Shown here: one piece after another, positions 25,749 through 34,427 of the stretch | How positions within the stretch are numbered: the first letter of the stretch is position 1 | Layout: each line of letters starts with the position of its first letter | NCBI RefSeq assembly: GCF_006716745.1 | Contig: NZ_VFPP01000001.1 | Location: 7,885,386-7,949,385, forward strand | DNA length: 64,000 bases | Source: Saccharothrix saharensis | Lineage (GTDB): Bacteria > Actinomycetota > Actinomycetes > Mycobacteriales > Pseudonocardiaceae | Direction of reading: 5' to 3' | The notes under the pieces: model-generated | What the model saw: the letters and a program-made list of their open reading frames with translations, nothing else | Databases searched by the model: none | What the model was told of the DNA's origin: nothing | Position numbers and translations under genes: made by a program

Positions 25749-27434
25749 TCAGCGCGGGTCGTCGCGCTCCCGCCGCACCGTGACCTTGCGCCCCTTGATG
25801 GTCGCGCCCCGCAGCGACGCGATGACCTGCTGCGCCGCCGAGTCCGGCACCTCCACCAGCGAGAACCGGTCGGCGATCTCGATCGCGCCGATGTCGCGGC
25901 CGTTGAGCCGCGCCTCGCCCGCGATCGCGCCGACCAGGTCCTGCGGCCGGATGCCCGAGCTGCGGCCCGCGCCGACGAACAGCCTGGTCATGCCCGCGGA
26001 CGGGCGGCGCGGGCGGCGCGGCGCACCGCGGTCGCCGCCCTCGCGGCCCCGGCGCTCCCCTCCGGCGCCCGACCGCGGCACGTACTCGGGGATCTCCTCC
26101 TCGTCCGCCGCCGCGCCGGTGGCCTCGTGCGCGAGCTTGACCGCCGCCAGCGCCACCTCCATGACGTCGAACTGGTCGGTCAGCGTCTCCACCACGACCC
26201 GGAAGCTCTCCAGGTCGTCCTCCAGCAGGCTCTCGTGCAGCGCGGCGCGGGTCAGCTCCAGCCGGCGCGCCCGCAGGTCCGCGATCGTGGGGACCTTCTC
26301 CATGTGGATGCGCTGCTTGGTGACGCGCTCGATGGTCTTGAGCATGCCGTGCTCGCGCGGCTCGGCCAGGGTGATCGCCACGCCCTCGCGGCCCGCGCGC
26401 CCGATCCGGCCGATGCGGTGCACGTAGGACTCCGGCGCGGACGGCACGTTGTAGTTCACCACGTGCGTGAGCTGCTCGATGTCCAGGCCGCGGGCCGCCA
26501 CGTCGGTGGCCACCAGCAGGTCGGCCGTGCCGTTGCGCAGCCGCGCCATCACCCGGTCGCGCTGCTCCTGGCTGATGCCGCCGTGCAGCGACTCGGCCCG
26601 GTAACCGCGCCCGTTCAACGTCTCGGTGAGCTGGTCGACCTCGTCGCGGGTGCGGCAGAACACGATCGCCGCGGTCGGCGCCTCGACGTCCAGCACCCGG
26701 CCCAGCGCGGCGGGCTTGTGCGCGCGCGGCACGACGTACGCGCTCTGCCGCACGCGCGGCGCCTCGCCCGGCTCGGCCTGCTCGCGGCCGATCGTGATGC
26801 GCACCGGGTCGGACAGGTGCTGCCGGGCCAGCCGGTCGATGCGGCCGGGCATGGTCGCGGAGAACAGCACGGTCTGCCGCTCGGCGGGCGTCTCGGCCAG
26901 GATCGTGTCCAGGTCCTCGGCGAAGCCCATGTCCAGCATCTCGTCGGCCTCGTCCAGCACGACGACTTCCAGGTGCTCCAGCTTCAACGTGCCCCGGTTG
27001 AGGTGGTCGACCGCGCGGCCCGGCGTGGCCACGACGACGTCCACGCCCTGCTCCAGCACGCGCAGCTGCCGTCCGATGGGCTGGCCGCCGTAGATCGGCA
27101 GCACCCGCGCGCCCAGCTCCCGCCCGTAGCGGTGCACCGCTTCGGAGACCTGCACCGCCAGTTCCCGCGTCGGCACCAGCACCAGCGCGAACGGGGCCCG
27201 TTGGCCGCGCTCGCCGCCCGCCATGCGCTCCAGCACGGGCAGCGCGAACGCCGCCGTCTTGCCGGTGCCGGTCGCGGCCTGTCCGAGCAGGTCACGGCCC
27301 GCGGTCAGCGGCGGGATGGCTTCCCGCTGGATGGGGGTGGGCTCCTCGTAGCCGAGGCCGGACAGCGCCCGGAGCAGTTCGGGGCGCAACCCGAGGTCGG
27401 CGAAGCTGGTCCGGTCGTCGGGCTCGTCGTTCAT
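25749..27434 (-). CDS. DEAD-box RNA helicase (CsdA/DeaD type)
   Basis: This 561-residue ATP-dependent RNA helicase has a Q motif (TSFADLGLRPELL), Walker A (AATGTGKTAAF, about residue 53), DEAD in VVLDEADEMLDMGF (about 155), SAT (LFSATMP) and motif VI HRIGRIGRAGREG (about 330). A C-terminal RNA-binding DbpA-like domain (about 485-555, TRLFVGAGRSSGIRPQDLVGAIAGEA) follows an Arg/Gly-rich linker. It is a cold-shock or ribosome-assembly type helicase. The ATG start has no strong ribosome binding site. It is a single gene with a perfect terminator. Confidence 0.92.
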   Translation of the reverse strand: MNDEPDDRTSFADLGLRPELLRALSGLGYEEPTPIQREAIPPLTAGRDLLGQAATGTGKTAAFALPVLERMAGGERGQRAPFALVLVPTRELAVQVSEAVHRYGRELGARVLPIYGGQPIGRQLRVLEQGVDVVVATPGRAVDHLNRGTLKLEHLEVVVLDEADEMLDMGFAEDLDTILAETPAERQTVLFSATMPGRIDRLARQHLSDPVRITIGREQAEPGEAPRVRQSAYVVPRAHKPAALGRVLDVEAPTAAIVFCRTRDEVDQLTETLNGRGYRAESLHGGISQEQRDRVMARLRNGTADLLVATDVAARGLDIEQLTHVVNYNVPSAPESYVHRIGRIGRAGREGVAITLAEPREHGMLKTIERVTKQRIHMEKVPTIADLRARRLELTRAALHESLLEDDLESFRVVVETLTDQFDVMEVALAAVKLAHEATGAAADEEEIPEYVPRSGAGGERRGREGGDRGAPRRPRRPSAGMTRLFVGAGRSSGIRPQDLVGAIAGEARLNGRDIGAIEIADRFSLVEVPDSAAQQVIASLRGATIKGRKVTVRRERDDPR

Positions 27435-27951
27435 ACCGTCAAGTCTCGCTGATCGCCCCTGAACCGCTCGGTGAGGGGGGTCGGCCGCGCCCGTGGCGGG
27501 GCGCGGTCCGGCGGTGCGGAACCGGTGGGTCGCGGCCGGGCGCATTCGGCGGCCGGAGTGGCGAAAAAGTGTGCAGCCCACGCCGGCGTTTCGCGGTAAC
27601 GCTGTGTCGCTTCAGTGCCGTCGTCCGGGCTTCCGCAGTGGTTGATACACGGTTGACCGACGGTGTCACGGCGGTCCGGCTCGTGGCGGACAAATCGGAA
27701 ATCACGCCCATCCGGCGACGTGAACTATTTTCAAGCCGGCGGTCCGGGAGTGCGCCGCGACCGGTCGGCGGACCCCGGCGGACCGGGTGGACGGCGAACG
27801 GAACCGGGGATTCACCCGAAGTCAACACTGGGGCCGTCCGCTATACCTCTCCTATACTTCGCGATCCGCGTCCCCACCAAGGTCAACTCCCCGGTAGCGT
27901 GCCGCGGGATCGACACCGAGCGTGAGTGTCCGGCCTGGGGGAGTGGTACGC
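27435..27951. other. 517-bp intergenic region at the cluster edge
   Basis: No gene is supported between the divergent DEAD-box helicase and Lsr2-like genes. GC content is lower than in the neighbours around 27560-27900, with runs such as GAAAAAG and AACTATTTTCAAG, as expected for a promoter region. The tandem TATAC elements listed separately are the only clear structure. Confidence 0.5.
27841..27858. promoter_or_regulatory. tandem CTATAC heptamers upstream of lsr2-like gene
   Basis: CTATACC and CTATACT are separated by 4 bp, giving an 11-bp period. On the minus strand they read as TATAG-type heptamers (TATAGGA, TATAGCG), like the SARP-type boxes at the PKS and halogenase promoters, and a CAGTGT -10-like hexamer follows 8 bp later. 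On the plus strand TATACT is itself a good -10, about 95 bp before the Lsr2-like gene. Which strand is used is unclear. Confidence 0.4.
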
Positions 27952-28308
27952 GTGGCGGTGGACGACTTGGACGGGCACACCGGGCACGACGTCCGGGCGG
28001 TGTCCTTCGGCCTCGACGGCGTGTGGTTCGAGATCCGCCTCGGCGCGGCCAACGCGGCCCGGCTGCGGGCCGCCCTCGACCGGTTCGTGCGCGCCGCGCG
28101 ACGGGTCCCCGGCACCGCTCCGGTGCCGGTACGCAGCGTCGACGCGCACTTGGCGCGGATCGTGCGGCGGTGGGCGCGCGAGCACGGCTACCGGATCTCC
28201 GACCGCGGCCGGCTGTCCGCGATCGTGCTGGACGCCTACGACCGGGCGCACCCGCCCCGCCGGCGGTCCGACGGCGCGCGTGTGATCCTCGACCACCCGA
28301 AGCACTAG
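27952..28308 (+). CDS. Lsr2-like nucleoid-associated protein
   Basis: This 118-residue protein has the Lsr2 layout. The N-terminal dimerisation half (VDDLDGHTGHDVRAVSFGLDGVWFEIRLGAANAARLRAAL) is followed by a C-terminal DNA-binding half with the AT-hook-like RGR in HGYRISDRGRLSAIVLDAY (about residue 90). Lsr2 bridges AT-rich DNA and silences acquired genes and biosynthetic clusters in actinomycetes. The GTG at 27952 gives the best spacing to GGGGGAG. It stands just left of the cluster and ends in a hairpin, so it may be a cluster-linked paralogue rather than the main Lsr2. Confidence 0.8.
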   Translation: MAVDDLDGHTGHDVRAVSFGLDGVWFEIRLGAANAARLRAALDRFVRAARRVPGTAPVPVRSVDAHLARIVRRWAREHGYRISDRGRLSAIVLDAYDRAHPPRRRSDGARVILDHPKH

Positions 28309-28310
28309 GC

Positions 28311-28339
28311 GGCGGTGACGCGCCGTAGCCGTCACCGCC
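28311..28339 (+). terminator. terminator after lsr2-like gene
   Basis: A perfect 10-bp stem (GGCGGTGACG with CGTCACCGCC) and a 9-nt loop start 2 bp after the stop codon. It separates the Lsr2-like gene from the biosynthetic cluster. Confidence 0.7.
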
Positions 28340-28550
28340 GACGGGCCCAAGTTCGATGAAGACGGTAACAGCAGGCGGAGTCCGGGGCTGGCCCGATCGG
28401 CGGCATACCGCGACGGCACGTTCCCGGTGGTCCAAATGATATTTCCCCCCATCGAGGCGGGCTGGGCAACATGTCAAACGCTTTAGTCGGGAGATTTCGG
28501 GTTCGGCGGCCGGCTACAGCGCGCTCTGCGTCGTCTAGAGACTGGGGGTC

Positions 28551-29315
28551 GTGACCATGCAGGTGCAGATTCTCGGTGCTGTCGCCCTCGCACGTGAGGA
28601 TCGTCGGATGGGTGTCGCCGCTCGTCAGGTGCGCACCCTGCTCGCGCTGCTGGCGCTTTCGCCGGGCACCCCCGTTCCGTTCGACCAACTGGTCGAGGAA
28701 TTGTGGGCGGGTAAACAGATGGGAAACGCCCGCAACGCGCTCCAGGCGAATGTGGTGCGGCTGCGCAAACTGCTGGAGCAGTTCGCCGACGTGCCGGGCG
28801 ACTGCCTGGTCCGCACGGTGAGCAGCGGCTACGTCCTCGACCTGCCCGGCGGAGCGGTCGACGCGCACCTGTTCCGCGACCTGGCCGACCGCGGTTCCGC
28901 CCTCGTGCCGCACCGGCCCGGCGAGGCGATCGACCTGCTGGAACGGGCGCTGCGGCTGTGGCACGGCCCGGCGCTGTTCGACGTGAGCGACGGCCTGCGG
29001 TTCCGCATCGAGGCCGCCCGGCTCGACGAGCGCAGGCTCAGCGCCCGCGAGGACCTCATCGCCGCCAAGCTCGCCAACGGCGAGGACCGCGGCGTCGTGT
29101 CCGAGCTCAAGCAGCTCGCGGCCGAGTACCCGGAGCGGGAGCGGTTCAGCGAGCAGCTGATGGTGGCGCTGTACCGCAACGGCAGGCAGACGGAGGCGCT
29201 GGACGTCTTCCACCACACGCGCAGGCGCCTGGCGAGCGAGCTCGGGTTGGAGCCCGGCCGCGCGATGCGACGGCTCTACCAGGCGATCCTCGTCCACGAC
29301 CAGGTACTGCTGTAG
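28551..29315 (+). CDS. SARP family transcriptional activator (SARP-1)
   Basis: This 254-residue Streptomyces antibiotic regulatory protein has an N-terminal OmpR-like winged helix (residues about 1-95, VQILGAVALAREDRRMGVAARQVRTLLALL...NALQANVVRLRKLL...VSSGYVLDL) and a bacterial transcriptional activation (BTAD) domain (about 100-250, DLLERALRLWHGPALFDV...ERERFSEQLMVALYR). SARPs bind direct heptamer repeats next to the -10 and recruit RNA polymerase. It lacks the NB-ARC part of large SARPs. GGGGG precedes the GTG start. A second SARP gene follows after 8 bp. It is probably the pathway-specific activator. Confidence 0.92.
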   Translation: MTMQVQILGAVALAREDRRMGVAARQVRTLLALLALSPGTPVPFDQLVEELWAGKQMGNARNALQANVVRLRKLLEQFADVPGDCLVRTVSSGYVLDLPGGAVDAHLFRDLADRGSALVPHRPGEAIDLLERALRLWHGPALFDVSDGLRFRIEAARLDERRLSAREDLIAAKLANGEDRGVVSELKQLAAEYPERERFSEQLMVALYRNGRQTEALDVFHHTRRRLASELGLEPGRAMRRLYQAILVHDQVLL

Positions 29316-29323
29316 GAGGCGAA

Positions 29324-30088
29324 GTGCTGGAGTTCCGGGTCTTGGGGCCGGTCGAAGTGCTCTACGACGGGCAGGAGGTGCCGCTGGACGGGTCGAAACC
29401 GCGCACCGTGCTCACCGCGCTGCTCCTCGCCGACAACGGCGCGGTCTCCGACACCCAGATGAGCGATTTCCTGTGGGGCGACCACCCGCCCGCCACGTTC
29501 AACGCGCAGATCTACACCTACGTCTCGCGATTGCGCAAAACGCTGCGCCGGGAGGTCGGCATCACCCGCCGCTCGCGTGGCTACGAATTGCGGCTCACCG
29601 AGTGCGCGTTCGACTTGCGCGAGTTCGAGCAGGACGCGGCGCGGGGCCAGTCGGCGCTCGCCGCGGGCCAGTACGAGGAGGCGGCGCGGCTGCTGCGCTC
29701 GGCGTTGCGGCAGTGGCGCGGCTCGGCGTTGACGGGGGTGTCGGAGCACCTGGCGGACGCCGAGGCGCCGCGGCTGGAGGAGGCGCGGATCGCCGCGCTG
29801 GAGAGCCGCATCGAGGCCGACCTGGCGCTGGGCCGGCACGCCCAACTGCTGCCCGAGCTGACCAGGCTCGTGCACCAGCACCCGTTGCAGGAACGGTTCC
29901 GCGCCCAGCTCATGACCACGTTCTACCGCTGCGACCGGCAGGCCGACGCGCTCGTGCTGTACGAGGAGGGCCGCCGCATGCTCGCCGACGAGCTGGGCAT
30001 CGACCCCGGCTCGCTGCTGCGCGAGGTGCACCTGGCGATCCTCACCGCGGACCCCGTGCTGGCCTCCCCGCGCCGCGTCGCGGTGTAG
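29324..30088 (+). CDS. SARP family transcriptional activator (SARP-2)
   Basis: This 254-residue SARP has the same two domains as its neighbour: a winged helix (LEFRVLGPVEVLYDGQEVPLDGSKPRTVLTALLLADN...NAQIYTYVSRLRKTL) and a BTAD domain (AARLLRSALRQWRGSALTGV...ERFRAQLMTTFYRCDRQADAL). The two proteins are clearly paralogous but diverged, especially in the recognition-helix region, so they may read different heptamers. AGGAGG lies 5-6 bp before the GTG start, which is 8 bp after the SARP-1 stop. Its stop is 101 bp before the PKS operon. Confidence 0.92.
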   Translation: MLEFRVLGPVEVLYDGQEVPLDGSKPRTVLTALLLADNGAVSDTQMSDFLWGDHPPATFNAQIYTYVSRLRKTLRREVGITRRSRGYELRLTECAFDLREFEQDAARGQSALAAGQYEEAARLLRSALRQWRGSALTGVSEHLADAEAPRLEEARIAALESRIEADLALGRHAQLLPELTRLVHQHPLQERFRAQLMTTFYRCDRQADALVLYEEGRRMLADELGIDPGSLLREVHLAILTADPVLASPRRVAV

Positions 30089-30104
30089 CGCGGGCGGGAG
30101 GCCG

Positions 30105-30148
30105 TATAGCCCGCCGCATAGGCCGGATATAGCCCCGAAAAGCATTCT
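30105..30148 (+). promoter_or_regulatory. SARP-type promoter of PKS operon (TATAG boxes)
   Basis: Three heptamers, TATAGCC (30105-30111), CATAGGC (30117-30123) and TATAGCC (30128-30134), are spaced 12 and 11 bp apart. Exactly 8 bp after the last is a plausible -10, CATTCT (30143-30148). Direct heptamers with 4-bp spacers ending 8 bp before -10 are the known SARP layout. It lies directly between the SARP genes and the ACP start. Confidence 0.7.
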
Positions 30149-30189
30149 GGGAACCGGTAGGCAGAAACCCGTGTTCCCGGAGGTGCGCA

Positions 30190-30453
30190 GTGACCAGCTC
30201 GGTGCAGATCGACGCGGACGGCAAGGCGAAGATCAAGGAGATCGTGTCGGAAATCCTCGAGATCGACGCCGAGGAGATGACCGACACGAGCCTTTTCAAG
30301 GAGGACCACGACGCCGACTCGCTCGGTGCCATCGAGATCCTGTCCGCGTTGGAGCGCACGTTCGGCGTGGAGATCGACCAGGCCGAGCTGACCCGGATGG
30401 TCAACCTCGAGGGCGTCATCGCGGTCGTCGCCGAAGCACAGGCCGCCAAGTAA
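30190..30453 (+). CDS. acyl carrier protein (type II PKS)
   Basis: This 87-residue carrier protein has the phosphopantetheine Ser in DADSLGAIEILSALE (Ser about residue 40). It should hold the growing polyketide chain for the KS-CLF, ketoreductase and dehydratase encoded downstream. GGAGG with 6-nt spacing precedes the GTG start. It is the first gene of the coupled PKS operon under the TATAG-box promoter. It differs clearly from the second ACP near 49.8 kb (ELGLDSTGVFELL), so the two probably have separate partners. Confidence 0.92.
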   Translation: MTSSVQIDADGKAKIKEIVSEILEIDAEEMTDTSLFKEDHDADSLGAIEILSALERTFGVEIDQAELTRMVNLEGVIAVVAEAQAAK

Positions 30454-30500
30454 CCGGTTCGCCACCCGCGAGCGGTCCGGCACCGGACTTGGAGGACACG

Positions 30501-31733
30501 ATGCACGACGGAGGGCGGCAGCCGCGCCGGGTGGTGATCACGGGTCTGGGCGTGGTCACCAGCATCGGCATCGGCGTCACCGGGTTCCTGGCGGGCCTGC
30601 GCGAGGGCCGCAGCGGGATCAAGCCCATCACCTCGTTCGACACCACCGGCTTCAGCCACGCCAACGGCGCCGAGGTCACCGACTTCGACCCGGCCGCGTG
30701 GCTGGAGCGGGTGGACCCCGGCGAACTCGGCCGGGCCGGGCAGTTCTCCGCCGCCGCGGCGCGGATGGCCGTCGCCGACGCGGGCCTCACGCTGGACGAG
30801 CTGCGCGGCAAGCGGTCGTTGGTGTCCGTCGGCACGACCGACGCCGAGTCCCGCGACCTGGACAACCTCGTGGCGCAGCAGATCGAGCACGGCCCCGGGT
30901 CGTGGGACCCGGTCGTGGCGCGCCGCTCCACGGCGGGCCGGCTGTCGTCCAGCATCGTGCGCGAGCTGGCGCTGACCGACGTGGAGGCGGTGACCATCCC
31001 CACCGCGTGCGCCGCGGGCAACTACGCCATCGGCAACGGCTTCGACGCCATCCGCGAGGGCGAGGTGGAGGTCGCGCTGGTCGGCGGCGCGGACGCGGTG
31101 TGCCGCAAGACGTTCACCGGGTTCTACCGCCTGGGCACGATCGCGCCCGAGGTGTGCGCGCCGTTCGACAAGGACCGCAAGGGCATCCTCACCGGCGAGG
31201 GCGGCGGCATCCTGGTGCTGGAGTCGCTGGAGTCCGCGCTGGCCCGCGGCGCCCGCATCTACGCCGAGGTGCTCGGCTACGGCCTCAACTGCGACGCCAA
31301 CCACCCCGTCGCGCCGGACCGGGACAGCCTGGCCCGGTGCATCGAGCTGGCGCACCGCAACGCGGGCGTCAAGCCCGAGGACGTCGACTTCATCTCCGCG
31401 CACGGCACCGGCACCAAGGCCAACGACGTCACCGAGTCCGGCGCGATCCGGCAGGTGTTCGACGTGCCGCCGCCCACCGTGTCGATCAAGTCGATGCTCG
31501 GCCACTCGATGGGCGCGGCGTCGGCGCTGGCGTCCGCCGCGTGCGCGCTGGCCATCACCGAGGGCTTCATCCCGCCCACCATCAACCACACCGAGACCGA
31601 CCCCGAGGTGGGGCTGGACTGCGTGCCCAACCGGGCGCGGCCCGCCGCGCTGGACGTGGTGCAGAACAACGCGCTGGCGTTCGCGGGCAACAACTCCGTG
31701 CTGATCCTGGGCCGGTACCGGGACGCGGTGTGA
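30501..31733 (+). CDS. ketosynthase alpha subunit (KAS II-like) of type II PKS
   Basis: This 410-residue beta-ketoacyl synthase has a complete Cys-His-His triad: Cys170 in PTACAAGNYAIG, His301 in SAHGTGTKAND and His335 in LGHSMGAAS. It should catalyse decarboxylative Claisen condensation of malonyl-ACP with its CLF partner encoded four genes downstream. The coexistence with dedicated KR and DH genes and no cyclase or aromatase points to a highly reducing type II PKS making polyenes, as known for ishigamide or the asukamycin side chain. GGAGG precedes the ATG. The stop overlaps the hydrolase start. Confidence 0.92.
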   Translation: MHDGGRQPRRVVITGLGVVTSIGIGVTGFLAGLREGRSGIKPITSFDTTGFSHANGAEVTDFDPAAWLERVDPGELGRAGQFSAAAARMAVADAGLTLDELRGKRSLVSVGTTDAESRDLDNLVAQQIEHGPGSWDPVVARRSTAGRLSSSIVRELALTDVEAVTIPTACAAGNYAIGNGFDAIREGEVEVALVGGADAVCRKTFTGFYRLGTIAPEVCAPFDKDRKGILTGEGGGILVLESLESALARGARIYAEVLGYGLNCDANHPVAPDRDSLARCIELAHRNAGVKPEDVDFISAHGTGTKANDVTESGAIRQVFDVPPPTVSIKSMLGHSMGAASALASAACALAITEGFIPPTINHTETDPEVGLDCVPNRARPAALDVVQNNALAFAGNNSVLILGRYRDAV

Positions 31734-32437
31734 TGGTGGAGGTCCTGTTCCTGCACGGCCTGGCGGGCAAGGCGGCGGTCTGGGACGCGCTGGACCTGCC
31801 GCCCCGCTTCGCCGCCACCGCGCCGGAACTGCCGTGGCACGGGATGGCCGACCCGGCGTGGAGCCACGAGCCCGACCCCGCCCGCATCGTGGTGGACGTC
31901 GTGTCGGACCGGCACGACGTCGTGGTGGCGCACTCGCTCGGCGCGAACCTGCTGCTGGAGTGCTACGCCGACGGCCGCGTGCCGCCCCGGCCCACGGTGC
32001 TGGTGTGCCCGTTCTACCGGCCCGAACCCGCCGACTTCGACTGGCCCACGATCTCCTACTACCTCAACGACTTCCACCGCACGTTCACCGAGGCGCTGCG
32101 CGTCGGCGAGACCGCCCGCTTCCCCGAGGCCAAGCGGCAGTGGCTGGCCCGGGCGCTGCGCGACCAGGTCGGCCCGTACGGCTGGACCCGGTGGTTCCAG
32201 ACCTACCTGCGCACCCCGTTCCTGGACCTGTCCCGGGTCGACGCGCCGGTGCTCGTGGTGAGCGGCGTGGACGACATCGCCGCCCGACCCGACGACGGCC
32301 GCGCCCTGGCCAAGGGCCTGCCCCGCGGCCGGTTCGAGCTGCTGGACGGGTGCGGCCACTTCCCGATGATCGAACAGCCCGACCGCCTCGCGGCCCTGGT
32401 CCGCGACTTCTTCGACGAACACCTGGAGCTGACGTGA
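31733..32437 (+). CDS. alpha/beta hydrolase
   Basis: This 234-residue alpha/beta hydrolase has the nucleophile Ser in VVVAHSLGANLLLE (about residue 66), the oxyanion region LFLHGLAGKAAVW at the N-terminus and the catalytic His in LLDGCGHFPMIEQP (about 208). An Asp in VSGVDDIAARPDD completes the triad. It could hydrolyse aberrant ACP- or CoA-bound intermediates as an editing thioesterase, or release the chain. Its start overlaps the KS stop and its end overlaps the next start, so it is an integral part of the PKS operon. It lacks a signal peptide. Confidence 0.82.
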   Translation: MVEVLFLHGLAGKAAVWDALDLPPRFAATAPELPWHGMADPAWSHEPDPARIVVDVVSDRHDVVVAHSLGANLLLECYADGRVPPRPTVLVCPFYRPEPADFDWPTISYYLNDFHRTFTEALRVGETARFPEAKRQWLARALRDQVGPYGWTRWFQTYLRTPFLDLSRVDAPVLVVSGVDDIAARPDDGRALAKGLPRGRFELLDGCGHFPMIEQPDRLAALVRDFFDEHLELT

Positions 32438-33396
32438 CCACCACGACCGTCTCGCTGCGGCCCCGCTACGAGGGCTCGAACATCTGCACCTGGATCGGCT
32501 TCAAGCACGTCAACTACATGGTCGAGGAAGCGGTGCTGGACCACCTGCGGCAGAGCGGGTTCCCGGCGGGCGCGCTCTACGAGCGGTTCGGGCTGTGCAC
32601 CGACATCACCGACCTGGACACCAAGATCCTCACCGCGTTCCACATCGACGACCTCGCGCGGGCCACGGTGAAGCGGGTGGACGGCGAGGGGCCGTTGCGG
32701 CTCGTCGTGGAGCTGACCGTGGAACGGGACGGCAAGACGGTGAAGGCGGTCAAGTCGAAGGTGGCGGTGTCGTTCCGGCTCGACCCGCACGGCTTCGACG
32801 CCGAGCCCGTGCCGACCGAGCTGCGGCCGCACGTGGTCGAGGAGATCGGCACGCCCGGCGCGGCCGTGCTGGACAAGGTCGGTGCCCTGGAGCCGATCGC
32901 GGTCGGCGACGCCGATCCGCTGGACGTGCTCACGGCCGGCAGGAACGCCTTCGCGTGGGCCTGGCGGATCCCCTACTTCTACTGCCACTTCACCGAGCGC
33001 GTGCAGATGTCGGGCTACCTCCGCCAGATGGAGGAGATCCTCGACCTGTTCGTGGAGGACCGCGGCGCGTCGATCAAGACGCTGCTGGACGAGCAGAACT
33101 GGATCCCGGTCGTGCCGAAGTCCCGCATCACGTTCCTGGGCGAGGCGAACATGGAGGAGACGCTCTACACGGTGTTCACCGTGGAGGAGGTCTTCAAGCG
33201 GTACACCTTCACCGCCCGGATGGACTGCTACGTGCTGCGCGACGGCGAGCTGGTGCCGACCGCGACGGGCCGCATCACGCACGGCTGGGCCGTGATCGAG
33301 AACCGCAAGGACTGGAGCCTGGTCGACTTCGACGACCGCCTCATCGGCGCCATCACCGGCAAGGCGGGGTCGCTGAGCGGGCGTGGTGCCTCGTGA
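32434..33396 (+). CDS. double-hotdog acyl thioesterase-like protein
   Basis: This 320-residue protein appears to be two hotdog domains in tandem. The first (about 5-140) has TWIGFKHVNYMVEEAVLDHLR, matching the D/N-x-GHVN-x-x-x-Y-x-x-x-x-E-x-R pattern of 4-hydroxybenzoyl-CoA-type thioesterases. The second (about 170-310) has HFTERVQMSGYLRQMEEILD and a following beta-rich stretch. It may hydrolyse or bind polyketide thioesters. Proteins of this kind occur in some polyene type II clusters, but the exact role is inferred. It starts with a GTG overlapping the hydrolase stop. Confidence 0.65.
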   Translation: MTTTTVSLRPRYEGSNICTWIGFKHVNYMVEEAVLDHLRQSGFPAGALYERFGLCTDITDLDTKILTAFHIDDLARATVKRVDGEGPLRLVVELTVERDGKTVKAVKSKVAVSFRLDPHGFDAEPVPTELRPHVVEEIGTPGAAVLDKVGALEPIAVGDADPLDVLTAGRNAFAWAWRIPYFYCHFTERVQMSGYLRQMEEILDLFVEDRGASIKTLLDEQNWIPVVPKSRITFLGEANMEETLYTVFTVEEVFKRYTFTARMDCYVLRDGELVPTATGRITHGWAVIENRKDWSLVDFDDRLIGAITGKAGSLSGRGAS

Positions 33397-34427
33397 CCGC
33401 CTCCCTGGTGGACACGCTGGTCATCTCGGCGTGGTCGGCGGTGTCGCCGTTCGGGATGGGCGCGGAGGCGTTCGCCGGTGGCGTGCGGGCGGGCGTCCCG
33501 GCGCTCGCCCCCGCCCCCGGCGGCCCGTTCGAGCAGGCGGCGCTGGTGCCGGACTTCAGCGCGGCGGGCGCGCTGGGCAAGAAGGGCACCCGCACCATGG
33601 ACCGCGTCACGGCGCTGGCCGTCAGCACCGTCGGCCGGCTGCTGGAGGAGTGCGGACCGGCGTTGCTGGACCAGCCCGACCGGGTCGGCGTCGTGCTGGG
33701 CACGGGCTCCGGCAGCGTGCAGTCCATCATGGACTTCACCCGCGACGGGTTGACCGGCGAGAAGCCCTACCACGTCGACCCGGCGCTGTTCCCCAACACG
33801 GTGATGAACCGCGCGGCGGGGCAGAGCGCCATCTGGCACAAGATCAAGGGTCCCAACACCACCATCGCGGGCGGCGCGCTGACCGGGCTGCTGGCGTTGA
33901 GCTACGCGGCACGGCTGCTGCGCGGCGGCCACGCGGACCGGGTGCTGGTCGGCGCGGCGGAGGAGTACTCCGAGCAGCGCGCGTGGCTGGAGTGGCGCGG
34001 CAGCGAGGGCGCGGCCGGCCCGCTCGGCGAGGGCGGCGCGGTGGTCCTGCTGGAACGCGAGTCGACCCGGGCCGGACGGCCGGTGCTGGCCCGCGTCGTG
34101 ACGACCCGGTTCCGCGGGTTCTTCGAGCCCGACGGCGCGGCGGAGGCGTTGCGCGAGTGCGTGCGGACCGCGGTCGCGGAGGCCGGCGTGGACCCGACGG
34201 ACGTGGTGTTCGTGTCCACCGACGGTGCCGAGGAGCAGGCCGTGGCGGAGGCGTTGGGCCGCACGCCCGAGTGGCTGCGGTGCGTGCCGCTGGTGGGGGA
34301 CACGTCGGCGGCGGTGGCGAGCTTCCAGCTCGCGGCGGCGGTCGCGTCCGGCCGGTCCGGCGTCGCCCTGGTGACCGGCGTCGAGCGTGACGGCACGGTC
34401 GGCTGCGTCGTGCTGGACCTGCCATGA
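33393..34427 (+). CDS. chain length factor (KS beta subunit)
   Basis: This 344-residue ketosynthase-fold protein has all three catalytic positions replaced. NTTIAGGALTGLLAL has Gly where KS-alpha has Cys, VSTDGAEEQA replaces AHGTGT, and GDTSAAVASF replaces GHxxGA. This identifies the chain length factor that forms the KS-CLF heterodimer and sets product size. It is unusual in being separated from KS-alpha by two genes rather than adjacent. GTGA and ATGA overlaps couple it to the thioesterase and dehydratase genes. Confidence 0.88.
   Translation: MTASLVDTLVISAWSAVSPFGMGAEAFAGGVRAGVPALAPAPGGPFEQAALVPDFSAAGALGKKGTRTMDRVTALAVSTVGRLLEECGPALLDQPDRVGVVLGTGSGSVQSIMDFTRDGLTGEKPYHVDPALFPNTVMNRAAGQSAIWHKIKGPNTTIAGGALTGLLALSYAARLLRGGHADRVLVGAAEEYSEQRAWLEWRGSEGAAGPLGEGGAVVLLERESTRAGRPVLARVVTTRFRGFFEPDGAAEALRECVRTAVAEAGVDPTDVVFVSTDGAEEQAVAEALGRTPEWLRCVPLVGDTSAAVASFQLAAAVASGRSGVALVTGVERDGTVGCVVLDLP

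Noticed and set aside
25749..28308. DEAD-box helicase and esterase as members of the biosynthetic cluster
   Set aside because: They are ordinary housekeeping or metabolic genes, separated from the SARP genes by terminators. The cluster border is placed at about 28.4 kb.
33393..34427. CLF gene as a second active ketosynthase
   Set aside because: All three catalytic positions are replaced (Gly for Cys, DGAEEQ for HGTGT, DTSAAV for HxxGA).
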